Assembly: GCA_947463845.1 (NCBI GenBank)
Contig: CANHUM010000133.1
Coordinates: 1-5,103, forward strand
Origin: Comamonadaceae bacterium
GTDB lineage: Bacteria > Pseudomonadota > Gammaproteobacteria > Burkholderiales > Burkholderiaceae_C
Direction: 5' to 3'
Length of the DNA stretch: 5,103 nucleotides
The translations under genes and the position numbers were made by a program. Shown here piece by piece: positions 1 to 5,103 of the stretch (the first letter of the stretch is position 1; every line of letters begins with the position of its first letter). The notes beneath the pieces were generated by a model. It saw nothing but the letters and a program-made list of their open reading frames with translations, was not told where the DNA came from and did not search any database.

Positions 1-984
1 AACTATTTTCATGTGCCCAACGCCGAAGTGCTGGCGGCCAAGCTGGTTGAGCTGTCGGGCATGACGAATGTATTCTTCTGCTGCACGGGTCTGGAAGCCA
101 ACGAAGCGGCCATCAAGCTGGCGCGCAAATACGGCCACGACAAAGGCATCGACAAGCCCGAAATCGTGGTTTACGAAAAAGCCTTTCACGGCCGCAGCAT
201 TGCCACCCTGAGCGCGACTGCCAACGAAAAGCTGAAAAAAGGCTTTGGCCCCATGCTCGAAGGCTTTGTGCGTGTACCCGTCAACGACATTGAAGCCCTG
301 AAAAAAGCCACCGAAGGCAACCCGAATGTGGTGGCCGTGTTCATGGAAACCATTCAGGGTGAAGGTGGCATCAACCCAATGCGCATTGAGTACCTCAAGC
401 AAGTGCGCACCCTGTGCGACCAAAAAGACTGGCTGATGATGATCGACGAGGTGCAGTGTGGCATGGGCCGCACCGGCAAATGGTTTGCCCACCAGTGGGC
501 GGGCATCGTGCCCGACGTCATGCCGCTGGCCAAGGGGCTGGGCTCGGGCGTGCCAATTGGCGCAGTGGTGGCGGGCCCCAAAGCCGCCCACATTTTCCAG
601 CCTGGCAACCACGGCACCACTTTTGGCGGCAACCCGCTGGCCATGCGGGCCGGGGTCGAGACCATTCGCATCATGGAAAAGGATGGGGTGATGGCCAATG
701 CAGCGCGTGTGGGCAACCATTTGCGCGGTGCACTGGAGAAGGCATTGGCGGGTGTCCAGGGCGTGAAAGAAGTGCGCGGTCAGGGCTTGATGCTGGGCAT
801 TGAGCTGGACCGCCCTTGCGGCGCCATTTGGACACGCGCCGCAGAAGCCGGTCTGCTGCTGAGCGTGACGGCCGACAGCGTGATTCGCCTGGTGCCCCCG
901 CTCATCATGACCGAGGCCGAGGCCGACGAAGTGGTCGCCATTTTGGTGCCCCTGATCAAGACCTTTTTGGCGGAGCCAGCATGA
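1..984 (+). CDS. argD: Acetylornithine aminotransferase ArgD, 5'-truncated by window edge
   Basis: This is a PLP-dependent class III aminotransferase. ArgD makes N2-acetylornithine from N-acetylglutamate 5-semialdehyde with glutamate as donor, in cytoplasmic arginine synthesis. The reading frame is already open at base 1 (first residues NYFHVPNAEV), so about 70 N-terminal residues are missing against a usual length near 400; the GTG at 13 is not the true start. Visible family motifs, numbered by base: a PLP-phosphate loop FFCCTGLEANEAA (from 73), FHGRS (184), ETIQGEGG (346), MIDEVQCGMGRTGK with the PLP-nitrogen Asp at 445, PLAKGLGSG with the Schiff-base Lys at 532, and GTTFGGNPLA (613). The stop overlaps argF by four bases, which favours ArgD over other class III enzymes such as 4-aminobutyrate or succinylornithine aminotransferase. 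One oddity is Cys-Thr where Asn-Ser is usual in the phosphate loop. Confidence 0.93.
   Translation, partial: NYFHVPNAEVLAAKLVELSGMTNVFFCCTGLEANEAAIKLARKYGHDKGIDKPEIVVYEKAFHGRSIATLSATANEKLKKGFGPMLEGFVRVPVNDIEALKKATEGNPNVVAVFMETIQGEGGINPMRIEYLKQVRTLCDQKDWLMMIDEVQCGMGRTGKWFAHQWAGIVPDVMPLAKGLGSGVPIGAVVAGPKAAHIFQPGNHGTTFGGNPLAMRAGVETIRIMEKDGVMANAARVGNHLRGALEKALAGVQGVKEVRGQGLMLGIELDRPCGAIWTRAAEAGLLLSVTADSVIRLVPPLIMTEAEADEVVAILVPLIKTFLAEPA
972..975 (+). promoter_or_regulatory. Ribosome binding site of argF
   Basis: GGAG lies inside the last codons of argD, five bases before the ATG at 981. It is the best Shine-Dalgarno match in the window. It fixes the argF start at 981 rather than at upstream start codons in the same frame, which would overlap argD heavily. 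Confidence 0.7.
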
Positions 985-1919
985 GCCAGTCCCCTCCTGT
1001 GCCCGTGCGGCACTACCTGCAGTTCACGGATCTGACAGCCGACGACTACGCGCACCTCTTTGCGCGTACCGCTGAGATCAAGCGCAAGTTCAAGGCCTAC
1101 GAAAAATACCATCCGCTGGCCGACCGCACACTGGCCATGATCTTCGAGAAGGCCAGCACGCGCACCCGCGTGAGTTTTGAGGCGGGCATGTACCAGCTGG
1201 GCGGTTCGGTGGTGCACCTGACCACAGGTGACAGCCAGCTGGGCCGCTCCGAGCCCATCGAAGACAGCGCCCGCGTCATCAGCCGCATGACCGCTTTGGT
1301 GATGATTCGCACCTACGGCCAGGACAAGATCGAACGCTTTGCAGCACACTCTCGCGTGCCTGTCATCAACGGCTTGACCAACGAGTTCCATCCCTGCCAG
1401 ATCCTGGCAGACATCTTCACCTACATCGAGCACAGAGGCGCGATTGCAGGCAAAGTGGTGGCCTGGGTGGGCGACGGCAACAACATGGCCAACACCTGGC
1501 TGCAAGCGGCTGAGTTGCTGGGCTTCACGGTGCACCTGAGCACGCCCAGCGGCTACGAAGTGGACCAGGCCGTGGCCGGCCTGCGCAGCGCCGAGAGCTA
1601 CAAAATTTTCAAAGACCCTGAAGACGCTTGCCGTGGCGCCGACCTGGTCACCACCGACGTGTGGACCAGCATGGGCTACGAGGCCGAAAACGAAGCCCGC
1701 AAAAAAGCCTTTGCCGACTGGTGCGTGGACGAAGCCATGATGCAAGTGGCCAAGCCCGATGCCTTGTTCATGCACTGCTTGCCCGCACACCGGGGTGAAG
1801 AAGTCAGCGCCGAAGTCATCGACGGTCCGCAATCGGTGGTCTGGGATGAAGCCGAAAACCGCATGCATGTGCAAAAAGCACTCATGGAATTTTTGTTGCT
1901 GGGCCGCGTCAAGTCCTGA
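981..1919 (+). CDS. argF: Ornithine carbamoyltransferase ArgF (anabolic)
   Basis: This enzyme condenses ornithine and carbamoyl phosphate to citrulline in the cytoplasm and normally acts as a trimer. The 312-residue product has the usual family length and every expected motif. STRTR at residues 59-63 is the carbamoyl-phosphate loop, HPCQ at 137-140 also contacts carbamoyl phosphate, and GDGNN at 164-168 starts the ornithine domain. DVWTSMG at 226-232 is the ornithine-binding SMG loop, HCLP at 265-268 carries the catalytic Cys266, and Arg294 lies in the C-terminal helix (NRMHVQKALM). The DVWTSMG and HCLP motifs separate it from aspartate carbamoyltransferase. The start at 981 sits in an ATGA overlap with the argD stop and has its own GGAG site, which implies translational coupling and a shared message. 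A GC-rich hairpin follows seven bases after the stop. Confidence 0.97.
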   Translation: MSQSPPVPVRHYLQFTDLTADDYAHLFARTAEIKRKFKAYEKYHPLADRTLAMIFEKASTRTRVSFEAGMYQLGGSVVHLTTGDSQLGRSEPIEDSARVISRMTALVMIRTYGQDKIERFAAHSRVPVINGLTNEFHPCQILADIFTYIEHRGAIAGKVVAWVGDGNNMANTWLQAAELLGFTVHLSTPSGYEVDQAVAGLRSAESYKIFKDPEDACRGADLVTTDVWTSMGYEAENEARKKAFADWCVDEAMMQVAKPDALFMHCLPAHRGEEVSAEVIDGPQSVVWDEAENRMHVQKALMEFLLLGRVKS

Positions 1920-1925
1920 TTCGTC

Positions 1926-1946
1926 ACCCCGGACTTGATCCGGGGT
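1926..1946. repeat. Palindromic hairpin element between argF and the cysteine-cluster gene
   Basis: Arm ACCCCGGA (1926-1933) pairs perfectly with TCCGGGGT (1939-1946) around the five-base loop CTTGA. Seen directly: an eight-pair, very GC-rich stem beginning seven bases after the argF stop. From memory, near-identical palindromes with a CCCGGACTTGATCCGGG core are scattered between genes in many alpha- and betaproteobacterial genomes, which suggests a REP-like dispersed element. It could also stabilise or end the argDF message, but the downstream tract (CTATCCCTGTTTTC) is not a clean T-run, so a canonical intrinsic terminator is doubtful. Confidence 0.65.
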
Positions 1947-1965
1947 CTATCCCTGTTTTCACCTC

Positions 1966-2274
1966 ATGTCCAACTGCACCACTTGCGGCGCTTGCTGTGT
2001 GAGCTTTCGGGTGGACTTTTCCATCTGCGAATACGAAGAAGGCGGTGGCTCAGTGCCCGCTGGCCTGGCCTCGCCCATCACCGAGCACACTTGCCGCATG
2101 CGCGGAACCGACCACAGTCCGCCCCGCTGCGCCGCGCTCTATGGCAAAACCGGCGAAAAAGCCATTTGTGGCATCTATGAGTGGCGGCCCTCCCCCTGCC
2201 GCGAATTTGAAGAAGGCAGCCCCGCCTGTGAACAAGCGCGCCGTCGCCAAGGCCTGCCTGCGCTGAGCCTCTGA
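1966..2274 (+). CDS. YkgJ-family cysteine-cluster protein
   Basis: A 102-residue protein opening with the diagnostic CxxCxxCC signature (Cys4, Cys7, Cys10, Cys11). Further cysteines stand at 21, 43, 55, 68, 78 and 88, ten in all. The family is usually annotated as a putative zinc- or iron-binding (sometimes Fe-S oxidoreductase) protein, but its reaction is not established, and none can be read here. There is no signal peptide or membrane segment, so it is probably cytoplasmic. The ATG at 1966 is the only ATG available: an in-frame TGA lies upstream in the loop of the hairpin at 1926-1946. No convincing Shine-Dalgarno sequence precedes it. It follows argF by 46 bases in the same direction, so it may be read through from the arginine operon; a functional link to arginine synthesis is not implied by its sequence. 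Confidence 0.88.
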   Translation: MSNCTTCGACCVSFRVDFSICEYEEGGGSVPAGLASPITEHTCRMRGTDHSPPRCAALYGKTGEKAICGIYEWRPSPCREFEEGSPACEQARRRQGLPALSL

Positions 2275-2309
2275 TGTCTTTTGGTGATGTGCTGTTACCG
2301 GAAATCTGT

Positions 2310-2327
2310 CAACTGGGCACGCAGTTG
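2310..2327. repeat. Short inverted repeat upstream of the hydroxylase operon
   Basis: CAACTG (2310-2315) and CAGTTG (2322-2327) are perfect inverted copies separated by six bases (GGCACG). The site lies 36 bases after the stop of the cysteine-cluster gene and about 90 bases before the hydroxylase start. It could be an operator for a dimeric regulator or a weak RNA hairpin closing the upstream message. No T-run follows, so termination is the less likely reading. An arm of six bases can arise by chance. Confidence 0.3.
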
Positions 2328-2403
2328 TGAACGACGCCCTACGAAAATCAACCTATTCCCTGGGCTGCTCGCGCGCATCCACTAACATGACCTGCTGGAT
2401 CCT

Positions 2404-2409
2404 GGAAAA
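2404..2409 (+). promoter_or_regulatory. Weak ribosome binding site for the GTG start at 2416
   Basis: GGAAAA lies six bases before the GTG codon and is the only purine-rich stretch at a usable distance. It supports 2416 as the start of the small subunit. Upstream in frame there is a TAA at 2383 with no ATG or GTG in between, so GTG is the most plausible start. Confidence 0.35.
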
Positions 2410-2415
2410 CATACC

Positions 2416-2883
2416 GTGCAACTGAACATCAACGGCCAAAGCCGCACCGCCTCCGCCGACCCCAGCACACCTTTGCTGTGGGTCTTGCGCGATGAATTGA
2501 ACTTGACGGGCACCAAATTCGGCTGCGGTGTGGCCGCTTGTGGCGCCTGCACCGTGCATGTGGACGGACAGCCTGTGCGCGCTTGTGTTGTTCCCGTGTC
2601 TGCCGTGGTCAAACAGAAGATCAGAACCATCGAGTCTTTAGGCACCTTGGACAAGCCCCACCCCCTGCAAGCCGCATGGATCGCCGAGCAGGTGCCGCAA
2701 TGCGGTTACTGCCAAAGCGGCATGTTGATGGCCGCTGCCGCCTTGCTGGACAAAAACCCCCAACCCAGCGACGCCGACATCGATGCCGCCATGACCAACC
2801 TGTGCCGCTGCGGCACTTACCAGCGTGTGCGGGCCGCCATCCACAGGGCCGCTGCTGATTTGAAGAAAAGCGGTACCGCATGA
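2416..2883 (+). CDS. IorA-like [2Fe-2S] small subunit of a molybdenum hydroxylase
   Basis: This 155-residue electron-transfer subunit belongs to the xanthine oxidase family and most resembles the isoquinoline 1-oxidoreductase alpha subunit type. The N-terminal half is a plant-type ferredoxin domain with Cys37, Cys42, Cys45 and Cys57 binding one [2Fe-2S] cluster. The C-terminal helical domain binds the second through Cys96 and Cys99 (CGYCQSGM) and Cys130 and Cys132 (LCRCGTY). All eight ligands are present and the length is normal. It passes electrons from the molybdenum centre of the partner subunit to an external acceptor. There is no signal peptide; if the complex is exported, it would have to travel folded with the large subunit. 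The GTG start has only a weak ribosome site. Its stop overlaps the large-subunit start in ATGA. The substrate is unknown, so no gene symbol is given. Confidence 0.93.
   Translation: MQLNINGQSRTASADPSTPLLWVLRDELNLTGTKFGCGVAACGACTVHVDGQPVRACVVPVSAVVKQKIRTIESLGTLDKPHPLQAAWIAEQVPQCGYCQSGMLMAAAALLDKNPQPSDADIDAAMTNLCRCGTYQRVRAAIHRAAADLKKSGTA
2862..2870 (+). promoter_or_regulatory. Possible ribosome binding site of the large subunit
   Basis: The purine run GAAGAAAAG lies within the end of the small-subunit gene, nine bases before the ATG at 2880. It is a weak match to a Shine-Dalgarno sequence, so initiation probably relies largely on coupling through the ATGA overlap. A perfect ten-base palindrome, GCGGTACCGC, fills 2870-2879 directly in front of the start codon. 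Confidence 0.3.
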
Positions 2884-2954
2884 AGCGCCGCACCTGGATT
2901 TTGAGCGCCCTGGGCGTCACGGGTGCTTTGGTGGTGGGCTGGGGCGCGATGCCC
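2880..2954 (+). other. Twin-arginine (Tat) signal-like N-terminus of the large subunit
   Basis: The first residues are MKRRTWIL, with consecutive arginines at 3 and 4 followed by a hydrophobic residue two places on, close to the RRxFL consensus. A moderately hydrophobic stretch rich in Leu, Val, Gly and Ala runs from Trp6 to about Trp21. No clean AxA cleavage site follows (nearest is WGA at 21-23), so it may stay as an uncleaved membrane anchor. Tat export fits an enzyme that must fold around its molybdenum cofactor before transport. Confidence 0.6.
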
Positions 2955-5103
2955 CCCCGCTCGCGCTTGGGTTCCCCCGAATTGATGCTGCCCACGCAAG
3001 GCGATGTGGCCCTGAACGGCTGGATCAAGATCACCGCCGATGGTGCGGTGGTGCTGGCCATGCCGCGCAGCGAAATGGGCCAGGGTGTGCACACCGCGCT
3101 GGCCATGCTGGTGGCCGAAGAGCTGGATGTACCTCTGGGCCGCGTACACCTGGAGCAAGCTGGGGGCGACAGCCTCTACGGCAATGTGGCCATGCTGGTG
3201 GCCAGCCTGCCCTTTCACCCGCTGGACAGCGAAGGCGACAAACCCGCCAAGATCAAACTGGCTGAGTGGATGGTCGGCAAGATCGCGCGCGAGCTGGGCA
3301 TCAACGCCACGGGCGGATCGTCTTCGGTGGCCGACCTGTGGGAGCCGCTGCGCATGGCTGCGGCCACTGCACGCGCGAGCTTGGTGCACGCCGCTGCCGC
3401 CGCATGGAAGGTGCCCGCCAACGACATCACCGTGCGCGGTGGCGTGATGCAACACCCCTCCGGTCAGAGCGCACACTACGGCCAAATGGGCCAAGCCGCA
3501 GCAGGCACAACGCCCAAATACATCCAACCCAAAGCGCGTCAGGACTGGAAGCTGATCGGCCAAAGTGTCGCGCGCAGCGACATTCCAGCCAAAGTGACGG
3601 GGAAGGCGCAATTCGGCATGGATGTGCGCTTGCCCGGCATGCTGTTTGCGGCCGTGCGCATGAACCCGATTCTGGGAGGCCAAACCGCCCCCATGGATAC
3701 CCAGGCTGCAATGGCCATGCCGGGCGTGCGTCAGGTCGTCGCTCTGGACGCCTGGGGCGGTGGCACGGGCGGTCTGGCCGTGGTGGCGAGCAACACCTGG
3801 CAAGCGCGTCAAGGCGCACTGGCCGTGCAGGTGCAGTGGCCCGCAGCCGCTGCGAGTGCACCAGACACCACCCGCATCCAGACCGACCTGCTCAAGGCCC
3901 TGAACACCGAAAGCGGCTTCACTTTCCACCAGCAAGGTCTGCCACTCAAGGCCGAGCAAACGGCGGCCAGCCGCATCGATGCGCTCTACCAAGCGCCCTA
4001 CCTGGCCCACGCCACCATGGAGCCGATGAACTGCACGGCGCAGGTTTTGGGCGGCAAGGTCGAAGTTTGGGTGCCCACCCAAGTGCCGCAAATGGCGCGG
4101 GCCATGGTGGCCAAAGTGGCTGGCGTGAAAGAAGATCAAGTCACTGTGCATGTGACCCTGCTGGGCGGCGGCTTTGGTCGCAGGCTCGAAGTCGACTTCG
4201 TCGGCCAGGCCGTTCAAGTGGCCATGGCCTGCCAGGGTGCACCCGTACAACTGGTGTGGTCGCGTGAAGAAGACATGACACACGATTTTTACCGCCCCAT
4301 GCACCTGGCCAAGTTCCAGGCCTCCATCGATGCGCAAGGCGAAGTCAGCAGCCTGCGCATCAAGTCGGCGGGCGATGCCATCACCCCGCGCTGGATGGCG
4401 CGTGCCGCACCGCACCTGTCGGGCCCCATCGACATGCCGGACAAAACCACATCGGAAGGTCTGTTCGATCTGCCCTATGGTTTTTTAAACCAGCACATGA
4501 GCCATGTGGCCACCCAATCGGGCGTGCCTGTGGGCTTCTGGCGCTCGGTGGGCCATTCGCACAACGCGTTTTTCTCGGAAAGCTTCATCGACGAGCTGGC
4601 TGTAGCCACGAAACAAGACCCGCTGGCCTTTCGCTTGAAGCTGTTGAAAGACGCACCCCGTTATGCAGCTGTACTTCAACTGGCCGCCAAACAAGCGGGC
4701 TGGGGCAAGCCCTTGCCCGCTGGCCGTGCCCACGGCCTCGCGCTGCACAAATCCTTTGGCTCCATCGTGGCGCAAGTCGCCGAGGTCTCCGTCGATCAAG
4801 GACAGATCCGCGTGCACCGTGTGGTCTGTGCCATGGACTGTGGCACCGTGGTCAACCCGGACACCGTGGCCCAACAAATGCAAAGCAGCGTGGTCTATGC
4901 CTTGAGCGCGGCGCTGTACGGCCAAATCGACATCGTGGGTGGCGTGGTGCAGCAAAGCAATTTTCCGGGCTATCCCATGGTCTCACTCAGCCAGGCACCG
5001 ACAGTGGAAACCTACATCGTGCCCAGCACCCGCCACCCAGCCGGCGTGGGCGAACCAGGCGTTCCGCCCCTGGCCCCGGCCGTGGGCAATGCGCTGTTCG
5101 CTT
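2880..5103 (+). CDS. IorB-like molybdopterin-binding large subunit, 3'-truncated by window edge
   Basis: This is the catalytic subunit of a xanthine oxidase-family molybdenum hydroxylase, which inserts water-derived oxygen into an aldehyde or N-heteroaromatic substrate. The frame stays open for 741 codons to the window end; family members run to about 730-770 residues, so little is missing. Order of parts: Tat-like signal (1-25); a molybdopterin-domain portion with SEMGQG (64-69) and TGGSSSV (144-150); an a/b hammerhead region (about 222-325); [12 protein letters not shown] (374-385); GGGFGRR (429-435); [13 protein letters not shown] (552-564); and GVGEPG (722-727), whose Glu725 matches the catalytic base of the family. 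EMGQG lying before the hammerhead is the IorB arrangement, unlike xanthine dehydrogenase. No FAD subunit is seen in the window, consistent with a two-subunit enzyme feeding a cytochrome or other acceptor. The substrate could be an aldehyde, quinoline-like compound or nicotinate; the sequence does not decide. Confidence 0.93.
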   Translation, partial: MKRRTWILSALGVTGALVVGWGAMPPRSRLGSPELMLPTQGDVALNGWIKITADGAVVLAMPRSEMGQGVHTALAMLVAEELDVPLGRVHLEQAGGDSLYGNVAMLVASLPFHPLDSEGDKPAKIKLAEWMVGKIARELGINATGGSSSVADLWEPLRMAAATARASLVHAAAAAWKVPANDITVRGGVMQHPSGQSAHYGQMGQAAAGTTPKYIQPKARQDWKLIGQSVARSDIPAKVTGKAQFGMDVRLPGMLFAAVRMNPILGGQTAPMDTQAAMAMPGVRQVVALDAWGGGTGGLAVVASNTWQARQGALAVQVQWPAAAASAPDTTRIQTDLLKALNTESGFTFHQQGLPLKAEQTAASRIDALYQAPYLAHATMEPMNCTAQVLGGKVEVWVPTQVPQMARAMVAKVAGVKEDQVTVHVTLLGGGFGRRLEVDFVGQAVQVAMACQGAPVQLVWSREEDMTHDFYRPMHLAKFQASIDAQGEVSSLRIKSAGDAITPRWMARAAPHLSGPIDMPDKTTSEGLFDLPYGFLNQHMSHVATQSGVPVGFWRSVGHSHNAFFSESFIDELAVATKQDPLAFRLKLLKDAPRYAAVLQLAAKQAGWGKPLPAGRAHGLALHKSFGSIVAQVAEVSVDQGQIRVHRVVCAMDCGTVVNPDTVAQQMQSSVVYALSAALYGQIDIVGGVVQQSNFPGYPMVSLSQAPTVETYIVPSTRHPAGVGEPGVPPLAPAVGNALFA

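Larger units (their letters stand above)
2275..2415. other. Intergenic gap before the hydroxylase operon
   Basis: These 141 bases separate the cysteine-cluster gene from the two-gene hydroxylase operon and must hold any promoter dedicated to the operon. I could not find a well-spaced -35/-10 pair: TTGTGA at 2325-2330 resembles a -35, but the nearest A+T-rich hexamers (around 2340-2348 and 2352-2357) are at poor distances. The only clear structure is the inverted repeat at 2310-2327. No tRNA-like or riboswitch-like fold was noticed. Confidence 0.5.

Noticed and set aside
816..980. An N-terminal extension of argF starting upstream of 981
   Set aside because: The extension would overlap argD by more than 160 bases and looks like out-of-frame coding. 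The start at 981 has a GGAG site and gives the normal family length.
780..1874. A 364-codon open frame on the minus strand across argD and argF
   Set aside because: It is antisense to two well-supported enzymes, spans their junction, and has low-complexity composition without any known domain.
1939..1959. Intrinsic terminator after argF
   Set aside because: The hairpin is strong, but the sequence after it starts CTATCCCTG and has only a short TTTT, so it lacks the immediate T-run of a standard terminator. It is recorded as a palindromic repeat instead.
2387..2425. A 12-codon upstream open frame overlapping the GTG start of the small subunit
   Set aside because: It has an ATG and ends just after the start at 2416, resembling a leader peptide, but it has no ribosome site, no repeated regulatory codons and no attenuator-like hairpin.
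2870..2879. Perfect ten-base palindrome GCGGTACCGC immediately before the large-subunit start
   Set aside because: It lies in coding sequence of the small subunit, where a short palindrome can arise by chance in GC-rich DNA. I saw no second copy or spacing that would suggest a binding site.
3266..4267. A 333-codon plus-strand open frame inside the molybdopterin gene
   Set aside because: It is out of frame with the true gene and its product is an Arg/His/Gly-rich shadow translation.
2817..4415. A 532-codon open frame on the minus strand opposite the molybdopterin subunit
   Set aside because: Its translation is rich in His, Gly, Arg and Ala with no recognisable motif, as expected from the reverse of a GC-rich gene. 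The plus-strand frame holds all the family motifs.

Overview
The window is GC-rich, gene-dense and reads entirely on the + strand. The ArgD and ArgF sequences, the codon use and the gene order resemble Betaproteobacteria, most likely Burkholderiales of the Comamonadaceae type. That placement rests on family resemblance recalled from memory, not on a search.

Left part (1-1919): two arginine-biosynthesis genes. The 3' portion of an acetylornithine aminotransferase gene (argD, 5' end outside the window) overlaps the start of a complete ornithine carbamoyltransferase gene (argF) in an ATGA junction, with a good ribosome binding site inside the end of argD. Together they carry N-acetylglutamate semialdehyde toward citrulline, with deacetylation in between done elsewhere.

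Middle (1920-2415): a perfect GC-rich hairpin lies just after the argF stop. A small complete gene for a YkgJ-type cysteine-cluster protein with ten cysteines follows. Then comes a 141-base gap holding one short inverted repeat and no convincing promoter.

Right part (2416-5103): a two-gene molybdenum hydroxylase operon of the isoquinoline 1-oxidoreductase (IorAB) type. The small subunit carries two [2Fe-2S] clusters. It overlaps by ATGA a large molybdopterin-binding subunit that stays open from 2880 to the right edge (741 codons seen, probably only a few tens of residues missing). The large subunit begins with a twin-arginine signal-like segment, so the mature enzyme probably works at or beyond the cytoplasmic membrane. 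Its substrate cannot be read from the sequence.

I see no CRISPR array, insertion sequence, tRNA or rRNA. I found no clearly undescribed system. The points most worth a second look are the unassigned exported hydroxylase, the hairpin between argF and the cysteine-cluster gene, and that small gene itself.
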